22,690 bases of DNA from CAYGWP01 sp964353455 (GCA_964353455.1 CAYGWP010000295.1:1-22690); one strand, 5' to 3'; counted from the first letter of the stretch, positions 1-7,454 are shown. Numbers and translations are program-made. The notes: a model not told the origin generated them from the sequence alone.

Positions 1-313
1 ACTCCGCCAAGGCCGCGTCGGTCATCCAGCCCTGGCGACGGGCAACTTCGGCGTGCGTTTGAAGTTCAAAGAGACTGCCACGCGCAATTTCGACATACCG
101 AATATACTCAGCACGCCTGCCACGACCATAGCCTTCCGCAATGTTGGCAGGGACGGAAACCGAGGCCCTGCGCATTTGAGAGACGAGCCCGAACCGCTCA
201 CCCGCCGGGAAAGCCGTGGTGACCCGGTAAACCACCTGCGTCAATTCCACGCCCTTCTGCCACGCTATCAGGTCCCGAAACGTACGAACGTTGGGTCGCG
301 GCCTCTGGTCCAT
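1..313 (-). CDS. Four-helix bundle protein (S23 / 23S rRNA-intervening-sequence type), C-terminus cut by the window edge
   Basis: Translation of the minus strand from the ATG at 313-311 is open to base 1, about 104 residues. It matches the pattern of the four-helix bundle (IVS/S23) family: an N-terminal FRDLIAWQKGVEL segment, then FPAGERFGLVSQMRRASVSV, then the signature PANIAEGYGRG followed by an aromatic/charged helix (EYIRYVEIARGSLFELQTH). A strong Shine-Dalgarno (GGAGGAG) sits 5 nt before the ATG. Family members are about 110-130 residues, so only a short C-terminal part is missing. The family was first seen inside 23S rRNA intervening sequences but also occurs as a stand-alone chromosomal gene of unknown role, as here. 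It lies downstream of argB on the same strand, separated by an octanucleotide tandem repeat; an operon is possible but not shown. Confidence 0.9.
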   Translation of the reverse strand, partial: MDQRPRPNVRTFRDLIAWQKGVELTQVVYRVTTAFPAGERFGLVSQMRRASVSVPANIAEGYGRGRRAEYIRYVEIARGSLFELQTHAEVARRQGWMTDAALAE

Positions 314-354
314 AACGCCTCCTCCATCCCTGCGCCCCTCCGTCCCTCTGTCAC

Positions 355-386
355 TTCGTCCCTTCGTCCCTTCGTCCCTTCGTCCC
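355..386. repeat. Tandem 8-bp repeat, four perfect copies
   Basis: The unit TTCGTCCC is repeated four times without error, with degenerate copies (CGTCCCTC) just to the left from about 337. It fills the space between the argB stop codon and the ribosome binding site of the four-helix-bundle gene. Copy number of such an array could vary between strains. Confidence 0.9.
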
Positions 387-392
387 TTCCCG

Positions 393-1301
393 TTAGGGCA
401 CGATCTCGGTGCCCACGCCGCGGTCGGTGTAGATTTCAAGAAGCAGGCCGTGCGGCACGCGGCCGGAGACGATGTGGCACTTGCGGACGCCGCCCTTAAG
501 GGCCTCAAGGAGCGTCTGGACCTTCGGTATCATGCCGCCGGAGATGACGCCGCTTGCCAGGAGGGCTGCGGCATCGGACTCGGTGATGTGCGAAAGGAGG
601 CTGGCCTCATCATCGGGCCGCTGGCGTATGCCGTGGGTGTCGGAGACGTTGACTAATTTTTCCGCCTTAAGTTCCCGTGCGACGGCGGATGCGGCCTCGT
701 CGGCGTTGCAGTTGTACTTCAGCGGCACGGCCGCCCCGGCTGTGCCGCCCCGCCCAGCCGAGGGCGGCTGGTCCACAGCGCAGGCGATCGGGGCGATCAC
801 GGGAATCGTGCCGAGGTCGCACAGGCCCCGCAGGAGCAGCCCATCGACCGAGACGACCTTGCCCACGAGGCCCAGGTCCGCGCCGCCGGCGCCGGCCATC
901 CGCTCGGCCTTGAGGGGGCAGCGGGTCTTGGAGGTCATTCCCTCGGCCCGCGCGCCGGCCTTTTCCAGCAGGCCGACGATCTGCCGGTTCACGTCGGTCG
1001 CAAGGACGTCCTCGACGATCCGGAGTTCATCGGGGCCCGTGTAGCGGAGGCCGCTTACCCATTTGGGCTTGAGGCCCGCCTCTTCCATTGCCCGCGTGAT
1101 TGCCTTGCCGCCGCCGTGGACGATCACGGGGTCGATATCGACGGCCCGCATGAAGGCGATGTCGGCGCAGACGGCCTCGAGGTCCTCGGGCACGTCCATG
1201 AACGAGCCGCCGAGTTTGACGACCACGGTCTTGCCGCGGAACCGGCGGATGTACGGCAGCGCCTCGATGAGGACCGCCGCCTTGGCGATGGCTTCTTCCA
1301 T
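393..1301 (-). CDS. argB: Acetylglutamate kinase
   Basis: ATP-dependent phosphorylation of N-acetyl-L-glutamate, second step of arginine biosynthesis, cytoplasmic. The 302-residue product carries the amino-acid-kinase hallmarks: KLGGS near residue 29 (phosphate-binding Lys/Gly loop), VHGGGKAI at 61-68, the NCNADEAASAVA segment at 197-208 (family NxNAD), NVSDTHGI at 218-225 (family LTDV-x-G position) and GVISGGMIPKV at 251-261. Length is close to the usual 280-300. Two oddities are visible. About 15 Pro/Gly/Ala-rich residues (178-192) are inserted just before the NAD motif and are encoded by two adjacent DNA hairpins. The usual LTDV block reads NVSD. The ATG at 1301 has only a weak GGAA upstream. 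No other arg genes are in the window. Identity is secure; whether the insert affects activity is unknown. Confidence 0.95.
   Translation of the reverse strand: MEEAIAKAAVLIEALPYIRRFRGKTVVVKLGGSFMDVPEDLEAVCADIAFMRAVDIDPVIVHGGGKAITRAMEEAGLKPKWVSGLRYTGPDELRIVEDVLATDVNRQIVGLLEKAGARAEGMTSKTRCPLKAERMAGAGGADLGLVGKVVSVDGLLLRGLCDLGTIPVIAPIACAVDQPPSAGRGGTAGAAVPLKYNCNADEAASAVARELKAEKLVNVSDTHGIRQRPDDEASLLSHITESDAAALLASGVISGGMIPKVQTLLEALKGGVRKCHIVSGRVPHGLLLEIYTDRGVGTEIVP
724..771. repeat. Two adjacent palindromes inside argB
   Basis: Hairpin 1 has arms 724-732 and 738-746 (9 bp, one mismatch, 5-nt loop). Hairpin 2 has arms 754-760 and 765-771 (7 bp perfect, 4-nt loop). Together they encode the extra Pro/Gly/Ala-rich stretch of ArgB and look like an inserted palindromic repeat that kept the reading frame. 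Confidence 0.7.
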
Positions 1302-1314
1302 AAAGGCAGTTCCA

Positions 1315-1338
1315 GGTTCAAGGTGCAGGGTTCAAAGG
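1315..1338. repeat. Dispersed 24-bp repeat in the argB leader
   Basis: This GGTTCAAGG...GGTTCAAAG segment matches 17337-17360 at 20 of 24 positions. It lies 14 bp upstream of the argB start codon. It looks like one member of a dispersed, host-type repeat family. Confidence 0.6.
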
Positions 1339-1370
1339 CGCGCATGCGCCCCGCGGCACAACACCGAGAA

Positions 1371-1464
1371 CCCTCTCCCTTCACGGGAGAGGGTGGCGCA
1401 GCCGGGTGAGGGTTGCCGTGGGCCGACCCCTCACCCCTGCCCCTCTCCCGCAAGGGGAGAGGGG
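1371..1464. repeat. Compound inverted repeat (CCCTCTCCC type)
   Basis: Three inverted repeats lie together. Arms 1371-1379/1385-1393 are 9 bp perfect with a 5-nt loop. Arms 1404-1412/1428-1436 are 9 bp perfect. Arms 1440-1449/1455-1464 are 10 bp perfect with a 5-nt loop. The block sits between the divergent argB and glycosidase genes. It resembles the CCCTCTCCC/GGGAGAGGG intergenic repeats common in many GC-rich genomes and has no T-tract on either strand. Confidence 0.8.
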
Positions 1465-1605
1465 TTGCGCGCCGCCGCTGAAGCGCTCATCGTATCGGGC
1501 GCGGGCGGCGCGTCAAGAAATTCGTGCCGCAGGGCGAGCGAAACGCCAACCTCTCCCCGCGTTTCGTGTTACCGGACCGCGGCGAATCGGCGCAGCCGTT
1601 ATCGC

Positions 1606-1633
1606 TTGCGGATGATACTGACCTGGTTAGAAT
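1606..1633 (+). promoter_or_regulatory. Candidate sigma-70-like promoter for the GH130-type gene
   Basis: TTGCGG (1606-1611) and TAGAAT (1628-1633) are separated by 16 nt and lie about 30 nt before the start codon. They match the consensus at 4 of 6 and 5 of 6 positions. The gene-free stretch 1302-1664 otherwise holds the repeats listed above and nothing else recognisable. The promoter is only a sequence match, and planctomycete promoters are poorly defined. Confidence 0.35.
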
Positions 1634-1664
1634 GTGCCGCGGCCCTCTCGCGAAGGAGCACTCG

Positions 1665-2669
1665 ATGGCGAAGAAACGCTCTGCCACAGTCCTCGGTGCC
1701 GCATTGCCCGACATGCCCTGGGAAAGAAAGCCCGACGGCTATGCCGGCGCGGTCTGGCGCTACAGCCGCAACCCGATTATTCCGCGGAATCTCTTTCCGG
1801 CCGCCAACAGCATCTTCAATAGCGCCGTTGTCCCATTCAAGGGCGAGTACCGCGGCGTGTTCCGGTGCGACAGCACGGACCGGTTCTCTCAGTTGCACGT
1901 CGGCGAAAGCAAGGACGGTCTCCGCTGGACTATCAACCCCGAGCGCATCCGGTTCGTCAGCGATGATAAGGACCCCGAAGTCCTCCGGTGGGAATACGGC
2001 TATGACCCCCGCGTCTGCTGGATCGAGGACCGCTATTACGTAACGTGGTGCAATGGGTATCACGGTCCCACCATCGGCATCGCGTGGACGAAGGATTTCG
2101 TGACCTTCAACAAGATGGAGAACTCGCTCCTGCCCTTCAACCGCAACGGCGTGCTGTTCCCGCGCAGGATCAACGGCAAGTATGTGATGCTCAACCGGCC
2201 GAGCGATAACGGTCACACCCCCTTCGGCGACATCTTCCTCAGCCAGAGCCCCGACCTTGTCCACTGGGGCTGCCACCGCCACGTGATGCGCCCCTGCGGC
2301 GGATGGCAGAGCACCAAGATCGGCGCCGGGCCGATCCCTATCGAGACGCGCGAAGGGTGGCTGATGTTTTACCACGGCGTGCTTACCAGTTGCAACGGCT
2401 TCGTCTATAGTTTTGGCGCGGCCCTGCTGGACCTGGACGAACCCTGGAAGGTGCGCTATCGCACGTCACCGTACCTGATGTCGCCGCAGGAGTTGTACGA
2501 GTGCGTCGGAGACACGCCCAACGTGGTCTTTCCCTGTGCGGCCCTGGTCGATGCGCCAACCGGGCGGATCGCCATCTACTACGGCTGTGCCGACACCGTG
2601 ACCGGCCTGTGCTTCTGCCAGGCTGACGAGGTGATCGAGTTCGCCAAGAAGCACTCCCGCCTGGCGTGA
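1665..2669 (+). CDS. GH130-type glycosidase / beta-mannoside phosphorylase-like protein (five-bladed propeller)
   Basis: The 334-residue product has the features of GH130 enzymes, which phosphorolyse or hydrolyse beta-mannosides. These are NSIFNSAVVPFKGEYRGVFR near the N-terminus, a DPRV motif whose Asp (residue 114) aligns with the family's proposed catalytic acid, KIGAGPIPIETREGWLMFYH in the middle, and NVVFPCAAL plus YYGCADTVTGLCF near the C-terminus. No signal peptide is visible, so it is probably cytoplasmic and acts on imported oligosaccharide. The ATG at 1665 is chosen because AAGGAG lies 6 nt upstream; the frame stays open to 1524 without support. It is divergent from argB and precedes the phage-like cluster. 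Substrate cannot be read from sequence. A short hairpin (arms 2673-2678 and 2690-2695) follows the stop. Confidence 0.85.
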   Translation: MAKKRSATVLGAALPDMPWERKPDGYAGAVWRYSRNPIIPRNLFPAANSIFNSAVVPFKGEYRGVFRCDSTDRFSQLHVGESKDGLRWTINPERIRFVSDDKDPEVLRWEYGYDPRVCWIEDRYYVTWCNGYHGPTIGIAWTKDFVTFNKMENSLLPFNRNGVLFPRRINGKYVMLNRPSDNGHTPFGDIFLSQSPDLVHWGCHRHVMRPCGGWQSTKIGAGPIPIETREGWLMFYHGVLTSCNGFVYSFGAALLDLDEPWKVRYRTSPYLMSPQELYECVGDTPNVVFPCAALVDAPTGRIAIYYGCADTVTGLCFCQADEVIEFAKKHSRLA

Positions 2670-3009
2670 GCGCCGGCGCGTCGAACTGACGCCGGTACGC
2701 CCGCCGCGCACTCCTCCCCAGCCTCAACCCTCCTGCCCCAAGAGAAGAGGGGCCCGTTGCGATTCTACCGTCCAAAGTGGCGCAAAACGACACACCTCTC
2801 GACGGAATCCGGAAAATCCTGAAGTCTTAAACAGGGCCTGAAATCAGGCCTCCGGCGCCGGCCCCCGTCTCGAATTCGCCCGAATTGTGGCGCAAGACGC
2901 ATCGCGCCGTCCTTTTGTGGAGGCGCCGCGTGAAACGATCAAGCGCGGCAGCGCCTATCGGAAGTTGACGGGCGAGCCAGCGGAAGCACGACCCACAGGG
3001 AGCCCAAAC
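2670..3009. other. Gene-free leader before the portal gene
   Basis: About 340 bp without a supported gene if the portal starts at 3010. It contains a perfect 7-bp-arm hairpin at 2835-2850 (2-nt loop, no T-tract). It also has a 13-bp direct repeat with one mismatch (GTGGCGCAAAACG at 2777, GTGGCGCAAGACG at 2887). No convincing promoter, terminase fragment, tRNA or attachment site was seen. The portal frame is open back to a GTG at 2887, but that start has no ribosome binding site. Confidence 0.5.
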
Positions 3010-4557
3010 GTGAAACTCGACTTTACGAACTTCGCCGATGCCGGACTCTCCGAACCCTTCGTCGAATACCTCATCCGCGAGTCCTTGCCCGACCGGGCCC
3101 TGCACTTCCAGCGCCTCTGGTCCTACTACAAGAACGATGTGACGCCGCTCGGCGCCGGACTCGCCGACGCCGAGCGCAACCCGGACTGGGCGGCATCGGC
3201 GCGGCCTTATCACCAGGCGCAGGAGTTCGGCCTGCCAGCGCGGATCACCGCCAGGTCGCACCTGGGGTACGGCGGCACGGGCGCGCCCGAGCCGGCGTTC
3301 CAGCGCAAGGAAGTAGTCATCGAGAACGACATCGGCTGGCGGATCGACGCCGGCATCCACTTCCTGGTCGGCAGACCCGTCGGGATGGAAAGCCTTGCGC
3401 GGCGGCCCGAGGACGCCCGCCGCATCGAGTCGGCGCTGCGCGAAGTCTGGGAAGCAAGCGGCGGCCTGGCCCTCATCCAGGAGATGGCCCTACTGGGCGC
3501 AGTGTACGGTTTCGTGGACCTGGTCATACGCGTGCGCCCCGACAGCGGCGACGCGGCCATGGCCCGCGCCGGCGACGAGGGCGGAGGCGGCTCCGGCAAC
3601 GGGGCTGCTTCCGCGCCTCAGGCCGGCCGGGTTATCTCGCTTGAGCCGATCGAGGCCCCGCGAATCCTTCCGATCCTCGATGAAGACGACTACCGCCGCA
3701 TCCGCTGGTGGGTCCAGGTCTTCCGCAAGCAGGCGAACCGGCTGACCGGCGGCGGGGTGCTCGGCCGCATCCTGGGCCGCGGGCCGCGACGCATCGACGA
3801 AATCGAAACCGTCGAGGTCCTCGGTCCCACGTGGTGGCAGCGGTACGAAGACGGGTCGCTTGCCGCCGAGGGCGAGAACCCGCTCGGCCGCGTGCCCGTC
3901 GTTCACATCCAGAACCTGCCGCACCCGATGCACTACGAGGGCGCCGGCGAAGTCGAGCCGCTCATCCCGCTCCAGGATGAACTCAACACCCGCCTGTCGG
4001 ACCGCGCAAACCGTGTCACATTCCAGAGTTTCAAGATGTACCTCGGCAAGGGCATCGACGGGTTCGAGGACAGGCGCATCGCCCCCGGCCGCATGTGGTC
4101 CACCGAGAACCCCGATGCCACGATCGATGAATTCGGCGGCGATGCCAATTGCCCCAGCGAGATCGCCCACATCGATGAACTGCGGGAGGCGATGGACAAG
4201 GTCTCCGGCGTCACGCCCCTGGCGGCGGGCCTGCTGCGCGACAGACTCGGGAACCTCACCAGCGCCACCGCCCTGAAGGTGGTCCTGATGGGGACGCTCG
4301 CGCGGCTGGACCGCAAACGCATCGCCTATGGCCAGGGAATCATCGAGGCCAACCGCCTCGTCCTGGAGGCGCTCGACCGCTTCAACGTCCTGAGGACTGA
4401 TCCCGAGGACCGTGCGACTCGCCTGCACTGGCCGAGCCCCCTGCCCGAGAACCTCGCCGAGAAACTCGCCGAGGCCAAGGCCAAACGCGACCTCGGCGTG
4501 CCGGTCGAGACCGTTCTTCGCGAACTGGGCTACGAACCGAACGAGCGCAAGCAGTAA
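3010..4557 (+). CDS. Phage portal protein (SPP1 gp6-like)
   Basis: Portal proteins form the dodecameric ring at the capsid vertex through which DNA passes. The 515-residue length fits the SPP1-type family. Visible traits are a first helical part (LSEPFVEYLIRES), a conserved-looking block with EVVIENDIGWRIDAGIHFLVG, GLALIQEMALLGAVYGFVDL, a VHIQNLPHPM-type strand, EVEPLIPLQDELNTRLSDRANRVTFQSFKM, and a C-terminal helical region (SGVTPLAAGLLRDRLGNLTS) like the portal stem/wing. A Gly/Ser/Ala-rich linker lies at about residues 186-206. I choose GTG at 3010 because AGGGAG lies 7 nt upstream; an alternative GTG at 2887 has no ribosome binding site. It is the first gene of the cluster. The terminase gene that normally precedes a portal is absent from the window. 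Confidence 0.85.
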   Translation: MKLDFTNFADAGLSEPFVEYLIRESLPDRALHFQRLWSYYKNDVTPLGAGLADAERNPDWAASARPYHQAQEFGLPARITARSHLGYGGTGAPEPAFQRKEVVIENDIGWRIDAGIHFLVGRPVGMESLARRPEDARRIESALREVWEASGGLALIQEMALLGAVYGFVDLVIRVRPDSGDAAMARAGDEGGGGSGNGAASAPQAGRVISLEPIEAPRILPILDEDDYRRIRWWVQVFRKQANRLTGGGVLGRILGRGPRRIDEIETVEVLGPTWWQRYEDGSLAAEGENPLGRVPVVHIQNLPHPMHYEGAGEVEPLIPLQDELNTRLSDRANRVTFQSFKMYLGKGIDGFEDRRIAPGRMWSTENPDATIDEFGGDANCPSEIAHIDELREAMDKVSGVTPLAAGLLRDRLGNLTSATALKVVLMGTLARLDRKRIAYGQGIIEANRLVLEALDRFNVLRTDPEDRATRLHWPSPLPENLAEKLAEAKAKRDLGVPVETVLRELGYEPNERKQ

Positions 4558-4576
4558 CGTTCTTCGCGCCCGCTTT

Positions 4577-4638
4577 TGTGCCACGGGTTGCTTGCAACCC
4601 GTGGTCATCATCACGGCTTGCAAGCAAGCCGTGGCACA
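4577..4638. repeat. Nested inverted repeat between portal and scaffold genes
   Basis: Arms 4581-4591/4594-4604 are 11 bp perfect with a TT loop. Arms 4612-4621/4624-4633 are 10 bp perfect with an AA loop. The outer arms 4577-4586/4629-4638 are also complementary (10 bp), so either two hairpins or one long cruciform can form. It looks like a REP-type element inserted into a phage intergenic gap. Confidence 0.9.
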
Positions 4639-4669
4639 TTAACGAATGCCAACGACGAAGGAGGACAAG

Positions 4670-5311
4670 ATGTCAACGGACGTTCGATCCCCGACGAACC
4701 GGGACCAGGCCCAGGCGGCCGGGCGCGACGATGCCCCGGACGCCGCGGGCGCGCGGAGAGATCCGCAGATGCTTGTTCAGGAGAGCATCAAGTACCGCCG
4801 GCGGGCACAGGAGGCCGAACGCCGGGCCGAAACCCTCGAGGCCGAAATCCAGGGCCTCCGACAAGGACAGGACGACCGGGCCGCCGCACTCGAAGCGGAC
4901 CTCGCACAGGCGCGGGCCGATGCTGATGCGCTGCGCGGCCGGCTGGAAGGAGTCGAGCGCGACCGGCAACTGGAACGCGAACTCACGCGGGCCGGCTGCA
5001 CGGACGCCGAGACGGCCCTGGCCCTGGCGCAGCAGCGTCTGGCGGGCGGTCCGCCGCCGGAAGACCTTGCGGCCTTCGCGCGGGGCCTGCTGGAGGAGAA
5101 GCCGCACCTGCGCGGCGCCTCCGCGGCTGCGCCGGCCGCCAGGCCCGATGCGGCCCGGCCTCCGCGCGGACTTCCTCCGCGGACCGCCGCCGCAAGGGCC
5201 GACGGCGCAAGCGCCCCGCACCGGGCCGCCGAGCGCCTGGCCGAGCAGGCACGCCAGACCGGAAGCGCGGGCGACCTCATGGCCTACATGCGTGCCCGTC
5301 GCACCGCGTAG
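4670..5311 (+). CDS. Putative capsid scaffolding-like protein (coiled coil)
   Basis: The 213-residue product lies between portal and capsid genes, the usual place for a scaffold. Residues of roughly 35-115 are a highly charged, heptad-rich helix (for example ESIKYRRRAQEAERRAETLE and DRAAALEADLAQARADADAL). Then comes a Pro/Ala/Arg-rich segment and a short C-terminal helix ending in LMAYMRARRTA, which resembles the basic C-terminal capsid-binding helix of scaffolds. The ATG at 4670 is chosen because AAGGAGG lies 5 nt upstream; an in-frame ATG at 4646 has none. No protease domain is visible. Assignment rests on position and coiled-coil character; no family was recognised with certainty. Confidence 0.6.
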   Translation: MSTDVRSPTNRDQAQAAGRDDAPDAAGARRDPQMLVQESIKYRRRAQEAERRAETLEAEIQGLRQGQDDRAAALEADLAQARADADALRGRLEGVERDRQLERELTRAGCTDAETALALAQQRLAGGPPPEDLAAFARGLLEEKPHLRGASAAAPAARPDAARPPRGLPPRTAAARADGASAPHRAAERLAEQARQTGSAGDLMAYMRARRTA

Positions 5312-5327
5312 CAAGCCGTACGTGTCT

Positions 5328-5341
5328 CGGGCGTACGCCCG
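5328..5341. repeat. 14-bp perfect palindrome
   Basis: CGGGCGTACGCCCG lies in the 80-bp gap between the scaffold-like and capsid genes, ending 50 bp before the capsid start codon. Confidence 0.8.
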
Positions 5342-5391
5342 ATGGCATGCTGTAACATCAACAACTCAACAATCGTCGAAAGGAGATTCAC

Positions 5392-6543
5392 ATGCCGTTT
5401 ACCGGAAAAGCGACGTACTCGGCGGGCGCTGCCCTGCCCGAGATCGCGGAAGACGTGTCGGACCTGGTGGGCATCGTCAGCCCGTTCGAGACGCCCCTGC
5501 TGGACGCCCTGGGCGACGCCCAGACCGAGGCCCGCTCGACCCGTCACGAGTGGCTCGAAGACACGCTCCTTCCGAACTCCGACGTCCTTCAGGCCACCCC
5601 TGAGGACCCCGAGGAGGATGAGGAACTCACCGTGGCCAACCCCGGCCGGTTCCGCATCGGCGACCAGATCCGCTGCGAGGACTCCGAGGAACTCATGCTC
5701 GTCGGCGACGTCGGCGAGACCACCATCACCGTGACCCGTGGGTACGGCGGCACGACCGCCGAGGCCGTGGCGGCCGGCGATACCGTCTTCATCCTCGGCA
5801 ACGCCGCCCTCGAAGGCCAGGACGCCGATGCCGCGCGGTTCACCATCCGCTCGCGGCGCGGCAACTGGACGCAGATCTTCACGAAGTCCATCGTCGTCTC
5901 GGGGAGCGAACTGGCCGTCCGCCACCTCAGCCTGGCCGACGAACTCGACTTCCAAAAGACCAAGGCCCTGCGCGAACTGCTGCGCGACATGGAGAACACG
6001 GTCCTCAACGGCATCGCGCCGGCCGCCGACCAGGTCGGCTCCGACACCGTCCGCCGCACCATGAACGGCATCGTTCCGCAACTGGCGACCAACCGCTTCA
6101 TCCCCGGCTCCAACGGGTTCCCGAGCGGCACGGCGCTGGACGAGACGAAACTCAACACGGCCCTTCGCGGCATCTGGGAACGCTCGAGCGGCCAGGTGGA
6201 CCTGATCGTGGTCAACGGGTACCAGAAGCGCGTCATCAGCCAGTTCGGCGCAGGGTCGCGGGCCTACTCGCCCGACGACCCGCGGTACACGAGCCAGGTG
6301 GCCGTGTACGAGAGCGACTTCGGCGTGCAGCGCGTCGTCCTCTCCCGCTGGGTCCCGAGGGACGCCGTGGTCCTCCTCGATTCGGGCCGCATCCAGGTCC
6401 CGCCTCTGGCCGGCCGCAGTTTCCAGTACCGGCCGCTGGCGGCCACCGGCGACTTCGAGAAAGGACAGGTCCTCGGTGAGTACACGCTGGAACTCAGGAA
6501 CGAGGCGGCCCACGGCATCATCCGCGGGCTGGCGACGGCATAA
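5392..6543 (+). CDS. Major capsid protein, SU10/DUF5309-like
   Basis: The 383-residue product has the N-terminal pattern of the SU10-type HK97-fold capsids: VSDLVGIVSPFETPLLDALG followed by TRHEWLEDTLLPNSDVLQAT. An acidic stretch (EDPEEDEEL) leads into a small beta domain (RFRIGDQIRCEDSEELMLVG ... TITVTRGYGGTTAEAVAAGD). The rest is the HK97 core, with GNWTQIFTKSIVVSGSELAV, the spine-like helix ADELDFQKTKALRELLRDME, a variable loop, a strand-rich region (LIVVNGYQKRVISQF) and a closing EYTLELRNEAAHGIIRGLAT. AGGAG lies 6 nt before the ATG. It forms the icosahedral shell. It is flanked by palindromes on both sides, which might stabilise its message. No cleavage protease is encoded nearby. Confidence 0.88.
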   Translation: MPFTGKATYSAGAALPEIAEDVSDLVGIVSPFETPLLDALGDAQTEARSTRHEWLEDTLLPNSDVLQATPEDPEEDEELTVANPGRFRIGDQIRCEDSEELMLVGDVGETTITVTRGYGGTTAEAVAAGDTVFILGNAALEGQDADAARFTIRSRRGNWTQIFTKSIVVSGSELAVRHLSLADELDFQKTKALRELLRDMENTVLNGIAPAADQVGSDTVRRTMNGIVPQLATNRFIPGSNGFPSGTALDETKLNTALRGIWERSSGQVDLIVVNGYQKRVISQFGAGSRAYSPDDPRYTSQVAVYESDFGVQRVVLSRWVPRDAVVLLDSGRIQVPPLAGRSFQYRPLAATGDFEKGQVLGEYTLELRNEAAHGIIRGLATA

Positions 6544-6560
6544 CCCCCTCCCCCGTCCCG

Positions 6561-6628
6561 GGGCCCGCCCTTAGTCTTGGCGGGCCCTCCCGCCTCTCCC
6601 CCGCCGCAGCGGGAGGCAGGCGGGAGGG
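6561..6628. repeat. Two overlapping hairpins after the capsid gene
   Basis: Hairpin A has arms 6561-6569 and 6579-6587 (9 bp perfect, 9-nt loop). Hairpin B has arms 6585-6595 and 6618-6628 (11 bp perfect, with partial inner pairing). They share bases 6585-6587 and compete for pairing. There is no U-tract, so a classical Rho-independent terminator is not shown. A role in mRNA 3'-end protection or attenuation is possible. Confidence 0.75.
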
Positions 6629-6635
6629 TGAATAC

Positions 6636-6651
6636 CCGCCCGTACGGGCGG
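6636..6651. repeat. 16-bp perfect palindrome
   Basis: CCGCCCGTACGGGCGG lies between the capsid and connector-like genes, directly before the GNRA-loop hairpin repeat. Confidence 0.8.
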
Positions 6652-6653
6652 CT

Positions 6654-6682
6654 CGAGCCGCGACCGTAAGGTCGCGGGTACT
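6654..6682. repeat. Dispersed hairpin repeat, copy 1 (GTAA loop)
   Basis: Arms 6658-6665 and 6670-6677 are 8 bp perfect around the tetraloop GTAA. The full 29-bp unit recurs at 13487-13515 with a single base change, located in the loop. Confidence 0.85.
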
Positions 6683-6706
6683 GCCGAAACATAAAAGGAT
6701 CAACAC

Positions 6707-7366
6707 ATGGCAAACTTCTCAACCGATGCCGACCTCCTCAAGTGGGAACCCGCCCTGCTGCGGGAAATCGTCCTCGACCACCAGTGCCTGGCGCGCGGCA
6801 GCGGCGCGACGAGCCAGACCTTCTCGGTTGTGGCCGAAGACGCCCTGTTCGTGACGAGCATGGTCCGGCCCGGCCACGTCATTCACCTGAAGAACGATGA
6901 GCAGGGCGTGGACGGGTACTACGAGGTCCTGAGCGTCGAGGGCGAGACAGAACTGATGGCCGGCCTGGTGGGCGGACGCGGCGACGAGTGGGTCCCTGTG
7001 CCGGCTGCCACCGACCTGGAGTTCGACATCCACACGTTCGACCCGCAGCACGAGGAGGCGAGGTACGCGCTCCTCGCGCGGTTCGGACTGGAAACGGACG
7101 CCGAGAACCCCGCCGCAGACCTGGAGCGGTGGATCGCCCAGCGGCGGTGCCTGCGACGGGCGAGCGTCGCCCTCGTGTTGGCGACGCTCTACCGCGGCCA
7201 GGCGGCCGGCGGACCCGAGGCGGGCGGCCTCGCGCACAAGGCCGAGCACTACGCCCGGCTCTATGAGGACGAGGTGGCCAAGGCCCGCATCGCCCTCGAC
7301 CGCGACGGCGACGGCCGCCCCGACGATGTCCGCAGCCTCTCAAGCCACCGCCTCCGCCGCGACTAG
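6707..7366 (+). CDS. Phage protein, possible head-tail connector
   Basis: 219 residues, start ATG with AAAGGA 7 nt upstream. Its place directly after the capsid gene is typical of head-completion/connector proteins, and this is the main evidence for its role. The N-terminal half is strand-rich (DALFVTSMVRPGHVIHLKND, then YYEVLSVEGETELMAG) and the middle is helical (YALLARFGLE, RRCLRRASVALVLATLYRG, HKAEHYARLYEDEVAKARIA). The C-terminus has a DRDGDGRPDD segment (residues 198-207), like a thrombospondin/EF-hand type calcium-binding loop, which suggests metal-stabilised assembly. I do not recognise the family with confidence. Confidence 0.6.
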   Translation: MANFSTDADLLKWEPALLREIVLDHQCLARGSGATSQTFSVVAEDALFVTSMVRPGHVIHLKNDEQGVDGYYEVLSVEGETELMAGLVGGRGDEWVPVPAATDLEFDIHTFDPQHEEARYALLARFGLETDAENPAADLERWIAQRRCLRRASVALVLATLYRGQAAGGPEAGGLAHKAEHYARLYEDEVAKARIALDRDGDGRPDDVRSLSSHRLRRD

Positions 7367-7389
7367 CGGCGCCGAGCCCGCCGCCCGAG

Positions 7390-7409
7390 CCCGCCGCGGT
7401 AGCGGCGGG
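7390..7409. repeat. 8-bp-arm hairpin
   Basis: Arms 7390-7397 and 7402-7409 are perfectly complementary with a GGTA loop. It sits in the 88-bp gap between the connector-like gene and the next structural gene. Confidence 0.75.
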
Positions 7410-7454
7410 GAATCCCGGCCCTGAAGCGAGATGTTCTCAAGCGAGGAGTTTTCG

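Noticed and set aside
1371..1464. CRISPR array in the repeat-rich gap between argB and the glycosidase gene
   Set aside because: The repeats are palindromes of different sequence and spacing, without equal-length spacers or repeated units.
2887..3009. Longer portal protein starting at GTG 2887
   Set aside because: There is no ribosome binding site before it, and the extra residues look like untranslated leader. The GTG at 3010 has AGGGAG at ideal distance.
3490..4623. Long minus-strand open frame opposite the portal gene (377 codons)
   Set aside because: It is the antisense shadow of a GC-rich coding sequence. The plus strand has a recognisable portal protein, a good ribosome binding site and sensible neighbours.
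6561..6628. Rho-independent terminator after the capsid gene
   Set aside because: The stems are strong but no T-tract follows on the plus strand, so I list them as hairpin repeats only.
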